In this document: positions 1 to 6,116 of the stretch, one piece after another
How positions within the stretch are numbered: position 1 is the first letter of the stretch
Layout of the letters: every line of letters begins with the position of its first letter
Assembly: GCA_002168015.1 (NCBI GenBank)
Contig: NHCX01000049.1
Span: 3,045 to 9,160 of the forward strand
Length of the DNA: 6,116 nucleotides
Direction: 5' to 3'
DNA from: Verrucomicrobia bacterium TMED44
Lineage (GTDB): Bacteria; Verrucomicrobiota; Verrucomicrobiia; Opitutales; Seribacteraceae
The notes under the pieces: model-generated
The model's database searches: none
The model's input: the letters and a program-made list of their open reading frames with translations, nothing else
What the model was told of the DNA's origin: nothing
Position numbers and translations under genes: made by a program

Positions 1-498
1 ATCGGATTTCGTCATATCCACAAATGGACGATGAAGAGATAGGCTGCTCCAGTCGGCAAGCCCGAGTGCCGTATTCATGGCATCTGCAAATTTGGGCCGG
101 CAATCTGGATAAATGGTATGATCCCCGGCATGGGCGGCATAAGCTATGGTATCAAAACCCAGGGAGAGTGCATGGCCACCTGCCAAGGCGAGCAAGATCA
201 TATTGCGGTTGGGGACCACCGTTGATTTCATTGACTCTTCTGCGTAATGACCTTGTGGAAGGACCAGACTTTTATCCGTCAGGGAAGACCCGCCCAGAAT
301 TTCTCCAAGTTGGGGGAGTTTTAGAATTTTATGGGGAAGATCCAAATGCTTGGCCACTTGTAGACTGTGATTTAGTTCCTTGGCGTGCCTCTGTCCGTAA
401 TCGATCGAAAGCAAATGGGACTCGCCTGCATCCCTTTTCATCAGGCTAGCAAGCACGGTGGAGTCGAGGCCGCCGGAAAAAAGCACCAAGGCTTTCAT
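1..498 (-). CDS. queC: 7-cyano-7-deazaguanine synthase QueC, C-terminus cut by window edge
   Basis: QueC makes preQ0 from 7-carboxy-7-deazaguanine and ammonia with ATP, in the cytoplasm, on the route to queuosine in tRNA. The reading frame opens at an ATG (498-496) and stays open for 166 codons to the left edge. Visible landmarks are the N-terminal PP-loop ATP-binding motif SGGLDST (residues 8-14), IDYGQRH (32-38), VPNRN (95-99) and the substrate-pocket segment HAGDHTIYPDCRPKF (123-137), which together are diagnostic for true QueC rather than a distant PP-loop relative. The family is usually about 220-235 residues, so roughly 60 residues are missing; the lost part should carry the zinc-binding cysteines. 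No convincing Shine-Dalgarno sequence precedes the ATG, but the start fits because the PP-loop normally begins within the first ten residues. It lies 72 bp downstream of the DUF1028 gene on the same strand, with no clear terminator between them. Confidence 0.95.
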   Translation of the reverse strand, partial: MKALVLFSGGLDSTVLASLMKRDAGESHLLSIDYGQRHAKELNHSLQVAKHLDLPHKILKLPQLGEILGGSSLTDKSLVLPQGHYAEESMKSTVVPNRNMILLALAGGHALSLGFDTIAYAAHAGDHTIYPDCRPKFADAMNTALGLADWSSLSLHRPFVDMTKSD

Positions 499-570
499 GA
501 AATTGAAATAGAAGAAATCACAAACACACTTCTTTGTAGGGAAGTTTAAGCGAAGGTCGAATCGATATCG

Positions 571-1308
571 TCATTCTTTGGAGTTCTTGTTCTGAAACTT
601 TTGATCGGGGCGAGGGAACAGATTTCTGTGAAGATAGTAAATTCTTTCAAGTTCCTTGATCGGGGAGGGGTGATCATCCACCCGTAAATCCCGGAATCGA
701 TCGGTGAGTCCTCCGTAGCCCCAACCCTCGCGAACCACAAGCAACGCAGCTGATTGCCTGCCCCGCTTATCTCCGCCCGCTTTTTGTCCAGCTTCCAGGG
801 AAAGTAACATTTTTTCAGCTAGGGTACCATTTGAATCCTCAAATCCCTGAGCCATGGCATCGATTACTTTCGGACCCGTCAAAATATTGCCAATTACCGC
901 ATACCCGGGTCCTCTTCTCCCTCCTGCCCAGTCCATACATTCTCGACCTGTAAACATGGACGCGTTTCCATCGATTGCGATGATCGCCAGTTGACGATGT
1001 TCGCGGTTTGGATCCTTGAGGGTCATTACCCTGACTGCCTCCTTTGCGGGTATCCCGCGTGCAAGTAATTCCAATCCAATGGGGCCGTATCTTGGGTTTC
1101 CCCATGCCTGACTGGCCACCGCACCGATGCCGGCTTTTGCATAGGGAACTACTGAACCAACGGCCACAAACTTCGATTGCACGGCTACCCCGATTTCCTT
1201 GGTTTTTAGATCCCTCGCAACGATCGAAAAAGTGGAAATAAACGGTTGCGAAAATTCACCAAAAGCTAGAATTGGTAACAGCGAAAATGCATATTTGAGA
1301 AAGGTCAT
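571..1308 (-). CDS. DUF1028 family (Ntn-hydrolase-like) protein with signal peptide
   Basis: This matches the uncharacterised DUF1028 family, which is placed in the Ntn-hydrolase superfamily; no reaction is established that I can name. From the ATG at 1308 the protein has 245 residues. Residues 1 to about 17 (MTFLKYAFSLLPILAFG) form a short hydrophobic segment after one Lys, a plausible signal peptide, so the product is probably exported. The family core follows: TFSIVARD (about 26-33), GVAVQSKFVAVGSVVP (40-55), GIGAVASQAWGNPRYGP (60-76), FTGRECMDWAG (119-129), GPGYAVIGNIL (133-143), GDKRGRQSAALLV (179-191) and DLRVDDHPSPI (207-217). The Thr of TFSIVARD sits where an Ntn-type nucleophile would be, which is inference. 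A TTG start 12 codons upstream (1344) is also open, but the ATG puts the hydrophobic segment at the N-terminus and is preferred. The tail (FPRPDQKFQNKNSKE) is polar and lacks an added domain. It may be co-transcribed with queC downstream. Confidence 0.9.
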   Translation of the reverse strand: MTFLKYAFSLLPILAFGEFSQPFISTFSIVARDLKTKEIGVAVQSKFVAVGSVVPYAKAGIGAVASQAWGNPRYGPIGLELLARGIPAKEAVRVMTLKDPNREHRQLAIIAIDGNASMFTGRECMDWAGGRRGPGYAVIGNILTGPKVIDAMAQGFEDSNGTLAEKMLLSLEAGQKAGGDKRGRQSAALLVVREGWGYGGLTDRFRDLRVDDHPSPIKELERIYYLHRNLFPRPDQKFQNKNSKE

Positions 1309-1358
1309 TCTCTTTGACCCTAATCTGAAAATGCTTCCTTTCAAACCCTTACTTGTGT

Positions 1359-1396
1359 GCCTGGCTAGCTCAATTGGTAGAGCAGTTGACTCTAAG
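1359..1396 (+). pseudogene. tRNA gene 5' portion (acceptor 5' strand, D arm, start of anticodon arm), no T arm
   Basis: The plus strand reads GCCTGGC (1359-1365) as a 7-nt acceptor strand, then TAGCTCAATTGGTAGAGCA (1366-1384). This is a near-perfect tRNA positions 8-26 with D stem GCTC/GAGC and the conserved GG in the D loop. GTTGA C T C T A A (1385-1395) follows as the 5' anticodon stem and loop start. It most resembles tRNA-Lys genes (GTTGACTCTTAATCA type) with one T missing in the anticodon. After that the tRNA pattern breaks: no GGTTCRANYCC T arm and no clean GCCAGGC-type 3' acceptor strand with CCA occur in the following 130 bp. It is best called a tRNA remnant or a tRNA-derived 5' module of something else. 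The nearest 3' partner for the acceptor is TCAGGT at 1494-1499, which gives six pairs including two G-U. Confidence 0.65.
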
Positions 1397-1491
1397 TGAG
1401 CTTTAATCTTTGGTAATCAGCAATTTAGGTGGACTTTTGGGAACCTCTTGGACCCAAAGTGGAAACATTTTAGTCACAATTTAGAGCCAAC
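1385..1491. repeat. Long imperfect inverted repeat enclosing a second hairpin
   Basis: GTTGACTCTAAGTGAGCT at 1385-1402 is nearly the reverse complement of 1472-1491. The pairing is GTTG/CAAC, one A-C mismatch, CTCTAA/TTAGAG, a 3-nt bulge (1478-1480), GTGA/TCAC, a 1-nt bulge (G1400) and CT/AG, about 16 base pairs in all. The enclosed 69 nt hold a second stem, ACTTT(T)GGG (1433-1441) with CCCAAAGT (1453-1460), and possibly CC/GG inside its loop (1444-1445 with 1450-1451). Neither strand has a T-run after the stem, so a classical intrinsic terminator is unlikely. The left arm starts exactly where the anticodon stem of the tRNA-like piece begins, so the two are probably parts of one structure. 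Confidence 0.6.
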
Positions 1492-1524
1492 TTTCAGGTG
1501 CCTATATTTTTGCTGAAGATTTAT

Positions 1525-4500
1525 TTATTTGGATTTCACCCGGACACGGATGTAGAGTTGTTTTCCTCCGTTATCGGTTCTTTTCTCTCTAGATCGAAAG
1601 ACCACTTTTTCCATGCCTCCACCTACATCAACGGCGGTTCCCACTTGCAGTGGTCCGTTTGTGTTGTCGGAGTCGGTGATCCAAGTGCGGAGATCCCGAC
1701 TGGTCTCGACGATATATTCGATGCGCCCGTCCCCTTCATTAAATGCATCCTGATATCTTTTGAAACTGATGTATTCGTAGCCGTCTCCTTTTCGAATAGC
1801 CCTGGGTTTGCTTGATCGTTTATCGCCGAGCAGAGAGTCTCCGCCAAATGCCCGCTCCTCCAAGTTGGTGAGACCGTCACCATCAGAATCCTGATCATCA
1901 CGGTTGAAAAGATAAGCTGCCTTATCGCCCGATTTTCCCTGCCTGGTCATACGGTTTAAAAATGCACTCTTTTTGACATCAAAGCGCGAATCCAATCGCC
2001 TCGCTTCATAGAATGCATTTTTACTGGGCTCTTTTATTTTGATTTCATGCTCGACGGAAAGAGCCGCATGCCAACTATTTGAGTTACCAGGCTGACTTGC
2101 ACGAATCTTGATAGTTAGGTCTTTTGCTCCACCAAAGCCTGAGAACTTTTGGGATGAATCAGATCCTTTGGGGGCAAGCACTAGTAATGCCTTTGGTCCG
2201 GAACCAATGATTTTAGCAATATTGTTAGGGTTATTAATCAGCGTGAAAGTTAAAGGCAGATTGGAGTTCGCGGATGCCATTTTTCCCAATGATACAGGTC
2301 TTCCTGAAAGTTGGATGTCCCTGAGTCCACCCTTCACACCTTTGAGAAATGTAATTGTTTGTCCTTGTTTAGAACCATCCACAGCGAATGAAATAGTGGC
2401 AATTCCGGGTGCGTAATTATTCCCACTGACTGTTACTTTAAGAACCACATTACCTGAACCCGAAGAATTGGTGGTGAGAGTGTTACCAGATATGGAAGCA
2501 GGTCCAGAAACAATTGTATAAGCAATCGTGATCCCTCCCGTGCCGTTTAGAAGTGCTCCATTTCGAGCATCATTGGCCCAAGCTCTGACCTTAACGCTTT
2601 GACTGTGCCCCAATGTTCCGATCGGATCAAAGTAGACTGTCATCGGATCACCAATTGTAAACGATTGGTCTATGTTCGCTGCAGATGCGTATGTGCCATT
2701 TCCTGCTTGGGATGCTCTGATGGTAGCTTGTCCAGCTGCAACAATGGATACCACCCCACCTGATGTTACTGTAGCAACCGAAGTATTTAGACTTGTGAAA
2801 GTAACTGGCAAACTGGAACTGGATGTTGCGCTTATGCTAAAATTAGAATCTCCAGGATCTTTATTTGGAATACTTCCGAAGTTGATCGTTTGTGATCTTT
2901 TACCAAGAATCTTCATATTAAAAACTTGGTTTGAGGCGGAAGAAAAATGTGAGTCTCCAGCTTGCTTTAAAGTAACTCGGACAACCCCGACGCGATTAGG
3001 TTTAAGTAATCCTGCTGAGTCGACGGAAAGAACAGAACTACTGTTGGTTTCGTATGTAATGGGAAGTCCGGAAGATGCATAAGAGCCTTCAAGTTTAAAT
3101 GGGGAATCAAAAATGGACATAAAAGGTACATTATCGCTCGTATCCACTCCTAAATTAGTGTGGGCAACAGTAATGGATTGAGTGCCGCCAAAGGTCGGCG
3201 GAGTCACTTTAAATGGGTGCTGGTTGGAAAGGCTCGCCTTCGATCCCCATTTATTTGCTAAATATCCCTCTACTCTTTTTTGGAAGTAGTCATCCAATTC
3301 TGAATTGAAAACTAAAACTTCACGAATGATTCCTTTAAAGTATTCATTGGATGTTCCGTTGGTTCCTCTACCTAAATTGATTTTGGATGAAGTAACAGAT
3401 GTGTTAGCGGGAAGGCTAATTGACTTTGAAGAAGACGGGGCCGTAAGGGGGATGCTGGATCCAAAACGAGAAAACTGAATTCCAGAAATTGGATTGCCAC
3501 TGGACTTTTTCCAAACACCAATCGTTGCTGAAGTCGAGAAGTTTTGAGAAGCACTGTGATTGCCGTCGTTGTAAAGAATGCTACCAGATTCGTGAAAACC
3601 AATTATTTGCTGAGCGGTGCCTGTAGTGTTACCTAGTTGTAGCAATCGGCCACCGTTTTGGAGAGACTCCGCCACAACGAAAATAGTGAAAGCAGGACTT
3701 CCCTCGAGCAAGGAGGGTAGGGTAGAGTCTAGAAAGTCCGAGTTTCCGTCGAAACTGAGACCGCCTGAGCTTTCAAAGGTTGGATGACTTACTGAATTTA
3801 CCTGTGTTAAGGAGTTGCCCTTGCCTGAACGATCCGACCAAGCACTTACTTTGGCATGGGCCAAGAAATTACTAGGGGATTCAGGCATCCTGTCCGCATT
3901 AATATCTTTTCCATCCAACCACATAACCAAGTCAGGTAATGAGTCTGTGTACGGGCTTAATTCTGTAACCGTTATGGTGAAGGTTCTGGCATTTGCCGGA
4001 TTATAGCCACTACTACCGACCTGATTTGCCGTTATGGTGGAAGTTCCACCACCAACCATTTTCAATCGTGAATTCGCTCCCGTTACCTGAACAACATTGG
4101 TATTCGAACTACTGTAGGTTATAGGTAAGCCTGTTGCAATCGTAGTGCCTTGTTTGATGGACTTGATCTGGGGGGTGAATTCGGGGTCGCCTGAATCTTT
4201 GGTCAAATTGAGCAGCGTGGTGTTGTTGTTGTTTCGGACGATCACTTGGTTGGACTTCGATATGACAATACTTTTACTGACAGTGGAGGCAGCGGCCCAT
4301 TGTCCGTTACCATTTTGTGAGGCAGTCACGACTGCATTACCTGCACCAAGTATTTTCAACTTGGATCCATTGATATCTATGACACCAACACCGCTAGTAA
4401 TTGTGTAAGTAATAGGGAGATTCGAATTCGTCGTGGCATACATGTTCATGTCAGAAAATCCGTAGGTCAGGCTGGCCAGGTTTTGCGACCAGGTTATGGT

Positions 4501-6116
4501 TTGAGTCTGCAAAGTGTCGTCAATTATGGTGAGATTCTGCGTAACGGGAGGAGCGGCGGCGTAAATTGAATTACCTCCCTGATTGGCGGTGATTTGCACC
4601 GTGCCGCCTGCAACTAAGGTCGCCACATTACCGGTTATACTGGCCACTGAAGAATCACTACTGGAAAAAGAGACACCCAAGCCGGAACTAGCATTGGCAT
4701 TGAGGGTATAAGTCCCCGCACTGAGGTTTTGGTTGGGCAGGGCACCAAAGGTAGTGGTTTGCGCAGCCTTACTGACGGTTAGAGTTTGCTCAACCGTTGG
4801 GGCGGGATTGAAACTGGCGTTTCCGTCCTGGGATGCCCGAATTGTAGCGACACCAGTGCCGAGTACATCCACGGTTCCATTACTGGTGACCGTGGCAATA
4901 TTCGAACCGGAGACCACTTGGTAGGTTACGGGCAAGGTCGAGCTTGCGGTTGCATTCAAATTGAAGTTTGCGGAAAGGGCGTTTTTGTTGGGTATCGCGT
5001 TAAAGGTGATCGTCTGGTCGGATCGTGGTGTTGCGGTAACGATCCAGTCTTGGTACGCACTTGCCGGCAACCAGTTACCGTCCCCTGCCTGGGTTGCAGT
5101 GATGCGTACTTTACCCACTTTTAGTCCAGTGGCCACATTGCCAGAGAAGGATACCACGGTGGAATCGTTGCTGTCGTAAGTGAAACTTGTTAGTCCTGAA
5201 TCCGCACTTACCACAAGATTCACGGTCTGGTTGACCTGTTTATCAGAAAGAGGTTGTAAAGTAAGAACCTGAGAACCTCCGAAAGCGGGCTTGGCCACCT
5301 TGTAGCTGTGTGAACTAGAGAAACCGGAGGTAAGTCCCCACTTGTGAGCCAGATATCCTTCAAGTTTCTTACGGACGCCTGCATTGAAGGCACGATCGTA
5401 AGCGACAACTTCAGCAATATCTCCTGCAAAGTCGTTTCCTATCTTATCAAATGCAGCTGGGGTATTGGGATCAGTTCCCGTTCCTTTTTCCAAACCATTT
5501 ACATAAATAGCATAATTCCCGCTTGCCATTTGGAGAGTGACTACTGCAAATGTTTTGGAACTGCTTCCGGAATCGATCATGCCACTACCTTGTCTTTGTA
5601 GACCAAACTTATCTGCGGAGGTAGTGACAAAAAGGTTACCACCAAAAGGTTTGGTGGCGGAAGTTTGAGCCGAAGCCTGCCGGAGCACGGTAACGATAGT
5701 CCGAATGCTAGAGTCTCCGGTAATATCCGAACTTTGGGATGCTGTGTAGGTTAAAGTCCCTTTTCCATTTAAACCACTAGCATTATAAGTGGGGCGATTG
5801 GAAAGGGTTCCCTGTGTTGCGTGGTTGGTGCTGACCGAACGATCCTTCCAGGAACCGATCGCAGTGCCGTTGGCTATGGAGTCTGCGGTCGAATGATCAC
5901 TGTCCACACTGTTTCCATCAAGCCATAATTTCAAACCGGGCAGGGAGTTGGCAAAGAGATTAAAATAACCCACGGTGAATGTCTGGGTCGCATTGGGGGA
6001 CGCATTGTAAGAAGAACTTCCAGCTTGGGATGCAGTAATGGTAACTGTTCCTGCCGCACGGACTTTTATCTTCTGACTGCCTGGGGTGGTGCCTTCCACC
6101 GAAGCAATCAAAGGAG
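1525..6116 (-). CDS. Giant modular exported protein: Ig-like repeats, two LamG-like modules, C-terminal Ca-loop motif; N-terminus cut by window edge
   Basis: The frame stays open from the right edge to a TAA at 1527-1525, giving at least 1529 residues. The first in-frame TTG (6111-6109) is not a credible start because it lies inside an Ig-like repeat. Taking that TTG codon as residue 1, the order is: end of an Ig-like repeat (1-49), LamG-like module (50-280), five Ig-like repeats (281-717), second LamG-like module (718-978), four more Ig-like units of which one is atypical (979-1361), and a C-terminal region (1362-1528). The last contains DSDGDGLTNLEE (1408-1419) and YIVETSRDLRTW (1466-1477). 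There is no cysteine in the visible protein, and it is rich in Ser, Thr, Asn and Gly, as expected of an extracellular repeat protein. No catalytic motif, membrane anchor, LPXTG or PEP-CTERM signal is seen. Likely roles are surface adhesion, glycan binding or scaffolding; this is inferred from domain type. The signal peptide should lie beyond the window. Confidence 0.85.
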   Translation of the reverse strand, partial: PLIASVEGTTPGSQKIKVRAAGTVTITASQAGSSSYNASPNATQTFTVGYFNLFANSLPGLKLWLDGNSVDSDHSTADSIANGTAIGSWKDRSVSTNHATQGTLSNRPTYNASGLNGKGTLTYTASQSSDITGDSSIRTIVTVLRQASAQTSATKPFGGNLFVTTSADKFGLQRQGSGMIDSGSSSKTFAVVTLQMASGNYAIYVNGLEKGTGTDPNTPAAFDKIGNDFAGDIAEVVAYDRAFNAGVRKKLEGYLAHKWGLTSGFSSSHSYKVAKPAFGGSQVLTLQPLSDKQVNQTVNLVVSADSGLTSFTYDSNDSTVVSFSGNVATGLKVGKVRITATQAGDGNWLPASAYQDWIVTATPRSDQTITFNAIPNKNALSANFNLNATASSTLPVTYQVVSGSNIATVTSNGTVDVLGTGVATIRASQDGNASFNPAPTVEQTLTVSKAAQTTTFGALPNQNLSAGTYTLNANASSGLGVSFSSSDSSVASITGNVATLVAGGTVQITANQGGNSIYAAAPPVTQNLTIIDDTLQTQTITWSQNLASLTYGFSDMNMYATTNSNLPITYTITSGVGVIDINGSKLKILGAGNAVVTASQNGNGQWAAASTVSKSIVISKSNQVIVRNNNNTTLLNLTKDSGDPEFTPQIKSIKQGTTIATGLPITYSSSNTNVVQVTGANSRLKMVGGGTSTITANQVGSSGYNPANARTFTITVTELSPYTDSLPDLVMWLDGKDINADRMPESPSNFLAHAKVSAWSDRSGKGNSLTQVNSVSHPTFESSGGLSFDGNSDFLDSTLPSLLEGSPAFTIFVVAESLQNGGRLLQLGNTTGTAQQIIGFHESGSILYNDGNHSASQNFSTSATIGVWKKSSGNPISGIQFSRFGSSIPLTAPSSSKSISLPANTSVTSSKINLGRGTNGTSNEYFKGIIREVLVFNSELDDYFQKRVEGYLANKWGSKASLSNQHPFKVTPPTFGGTQSITVAHTNLGVDTSDNVPFMSIFDSPFKLEGSYASSGLPITYETNSSSVLSVDSAGLLKPNRVGVVRVTLKQAGDSHFSSASNQVFNMKILGKRSQTINFGSIPNKDPGDSNFSISATSSSSLPVTFTSLNTSVATVTSGGVVSIVAAGQATIRASQAGNGTYASAANIDQSFTIGDPMTVYFDPIGTLGHSQSVKVRAWANDARNGALLNGTGGITIAYTIVSGPASISGNTLTTNSSGSGNVVLKVTVSGNNYAPGIATISFAVDGSKQGQTITFLKGVKGGLRDIQLSGRPVSLGKMASANSNLPLTFTLINNPNNIAKIIGSGPKALLVLAPKGSDSSQKFSGFGGAKDLTIKIRASQPGNSNSWHAALSVEHEIKIKEPSKNAFYEARRLDSRFDVKKSAFLNRMTRQGKSGDKAAYLFNRDDQDSDGDGLTNLEERAFGGDSLLGDKRSSKPRAIRKGDGYEYISFKRYQDAFNEGDGRIEYIVETSRDLRTWITDSDNTNGPLQVGTAVDVGGGMEKVVFRSREKRTDNGGKQLYIRVRVKSK
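1831..1902 (-). other. Asp-rich calcium-loop (thrombospondin type 3-like) motif in the giant protein
   Basis: Residues 1404-1427 contain DQDSDGDGLTNLEERAFG, the DxDxDGxxxxxE spacing of TSP3-like or dockerin-like calcium loops. Bacterial exported proteins often carry such a motif shortly before a C-terminal domain, as here, where about 100 residues follow (YIVETSRDLRTW to the Lys-ending terminus). Calcium binding is inferred from spacing alone. Confidence 0.75.
2029..3177 (-). repeat. Second array of Ig-like repeats (four units, one atypical)
   Basis: Residues 979-1361 divide at about 979-1069, 1073-1154, 1155-1247 and 1249-1361. The second unit is the cleanest in the protein (SQTINFGSIPNK, SSLPVTFTSLN, SVATVT, QATIRASQAGNGTY). 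The third lacks the ASQxGN core and has its own motifs (VYFDPIGTLGHSQSVKVRAWA, IVSGPASISGN, YAPGIATISFAVDG), suggesting a different Ig-like subfamily. The fourth (QTITFLKGVKGG to EHEIKIK) is longer because of an insertion around residues 1300-1330. Confidence 0.65.
3178..3960 (-). repeat. LamG-like (concanavalin-type) module 2
   Basis: Residues 718-978 repeat the plan of module 1: LPDLVMWLDGKDINAD, SAWSDRSGKGNSL, GGLSFDGNSDFLD, FTIFVVAESL, then IIREVLVFNSELD, KRVEGYLANKWGS, HPFKVTPPTFGGTQ. It is about 30 residues longer than module 1, mainly from a Ser-rich stretch near residues 870-910. Sequence identity between the copies is concentrated at the two ends, which indicates an old duplication. 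Confidence 0.75.
3961..5271 (-). repeat. Array of five Ig-like (Big-type) repeats
   Basis: Residues 281-717 divide into units of about 80-97 residues at roughly 281-360, 365-447, 450-530, 536-620 and 621-717. A typical unit runs QTITFxxIPN, then LxATASSxLPVTY, SxxxxVATVT, GxATIxASQxGNxxYxxA and xQTxTV. The units are diverged: the last one carries an asparagine run (NNNN, 627-630) and an enlarged first half. They probably act as a rigid stalk between the two LamG-like modules. Confidence 0.75.
5272..5964 (-). repeat. LamG-like (concanavalin-type) module 1
   Basis: Residues 50-280 begin with LPGLKLWLDGNSVDSD and GSWKDRS, a typical entry into LamG-like jelly-roll modules of PVC and Bacteroidota surface proteins. 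They end with IAEVVAYDRAFN, KKLEGYLAHKWGL, HSYKVAKPAFGGSQ. These modules usually bind carbohydrate or protein ligands, often with calcium; the ligand here is unknown. The module pairs with a second copy at residues 718-978 carrying the same opening and closing signatures. Confidence 0.75.
5965..6116 (-). repeat. Ig-like (Big-type) repeat, C-terminal part
   Basis: The translated segment contains the repeat hallmark (A)AGTVTITASQAGSSSY..A...QTFTV, ending just before the first LamG-like module. The same hallmark (xATIxASQxGNxxYxxA) recurs at about residues 335-350, 422-434, 504-517, 593-606, 691-704 and 1128-1141, which defines the array. Its beginning is off the right edge. Confidence 0.75.

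Larger units (their letters stand above)
1309..1524. other. Intergenic region with tRNA-derived and hairpin structure
   Basis: This 216-bp gap separates the stop codon of the giant modular gene from the preferred start of the DUF1028 gene. No reading frame in it resembles a protein; only the 12-codon TTG extension of the DUF1028 frame enters it. It contains a plus-strand tRNA-like 5' portion and a long imperfect inverted repeat, described separately. I could not identify a confident sigma-70-type promoter on either strand, nor a hairpin followed by a T-run that would serve as an intrinsic terminator for the large gene. Confidence 0.6.

Noticed and set aside
24..449. 141-codon open frame on the plus strand
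   Set aside because: It lies wholly antisense to queC, whose translation shows unmistakable family motifs; the plus-strand product resembles nothing.
546..1241. Open frames on both strands within the DUF1028 gene
   Set aside because: They overlap a gene with clear family conservation and have the composition of out-of-frame translations.
1342..1344. TTG start for the DUF1028 gene
   Set aside because: It would add a polar, basic 12-residue extension before the signal-peptide-like segment; the ATG at 1308 is a better start.
1433..1460. Intrinsic terminator of the giant gene
   Set aside because: The hairpin is bulged and read in the minus direction is followed by TCCACC rather than a T-run.
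1385..1491. Group I intron in a tRNA anticodon loop
   Set aside because: The interval before any possible 3' exon is about 100 bp or less and no group I core is recognisable.
1359..1499. Intact tRNA or tmRNA gene
   Set aside because: No T arm, no CCA-ready 3' acceptor strand and none of the conserved tmRNA end sequences or a tag reading frame.
1498..5601. Many plus-strand and out-of-frame open frames across the giant gene
   Set aside because: They are shadows of the repeat-coding frame; none shows an independent domain, and their similarity to each other just mirrors the repeats.
6109..6111. TTG as the start of the giant gene
   Set aside because: The frame remains open to the edge and the residues around it are mid-repeat, with no signal peptide.

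Overview
The window looks like chromosomal DNA of a bacterium of the PVC group, most likely Verrucomicrobiota. The main support is the large protein on the right. It combines LamG-like modules ending in a 'VEGYLA(N/H)KWG' signature, strings of bacterial Ig-like repeats, an Asp-rich 'DSDGDGLTNLEE' calcium-loop motif and a C-terminal 'YIVETSRDLRTW' segment, a mix common in exported proteins of that phylum. This taxonomic call is an inference from domain style, not from a marker gene.

Layout, left to right, with all three protein genes on the minus strand. (1) Positions 1-498 hold the N-terminal 166 codons of queC, 7-cyano-7-deazaguanine synthase of the queuosine precursor pathway; its C-terminus lies beyond the left edge. 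(2) Positions 571-1308 hold a DUF1028-family protein (Ntn-hydrolase-like, function unknown) with an apparent signal peptide. It is 72 bp upstream of queC and could share a transcript with it. (3) Positions 1309-1524 are non-coding but structured. On the plus strand there is the 5' part of a tRNA gene (acceptor 5' strand, full D arm, start of the anticodon arm) that never continues into a recognisable T arm. The would-be anticodon stem instead begins a long imperfect inverted repeat (1385-1402 with 1472-1491) enclosing a second hairpin. (4) Positions 1525-6116 hold the C-terminal 1529 codons or so of a giant, cysteine-free, modular exported protein whose N-terminus lies beyond the right edge.

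The genes do not form an obvious pathway. QueC is a cytoplasmic housekeeping enzyme, the DUF1028 protein is probably exported, and the giant protein is probably a cell-surface or secreted adhesin-like or carbohydrate-binding scaffold. I see no CRISPR array, transposase, phage gene or defence system. The least ordinary stretch is the tRNA-derived structured element at about 1359-1499. The giant protein is interesting mainly for its duplicated super-module organisation.
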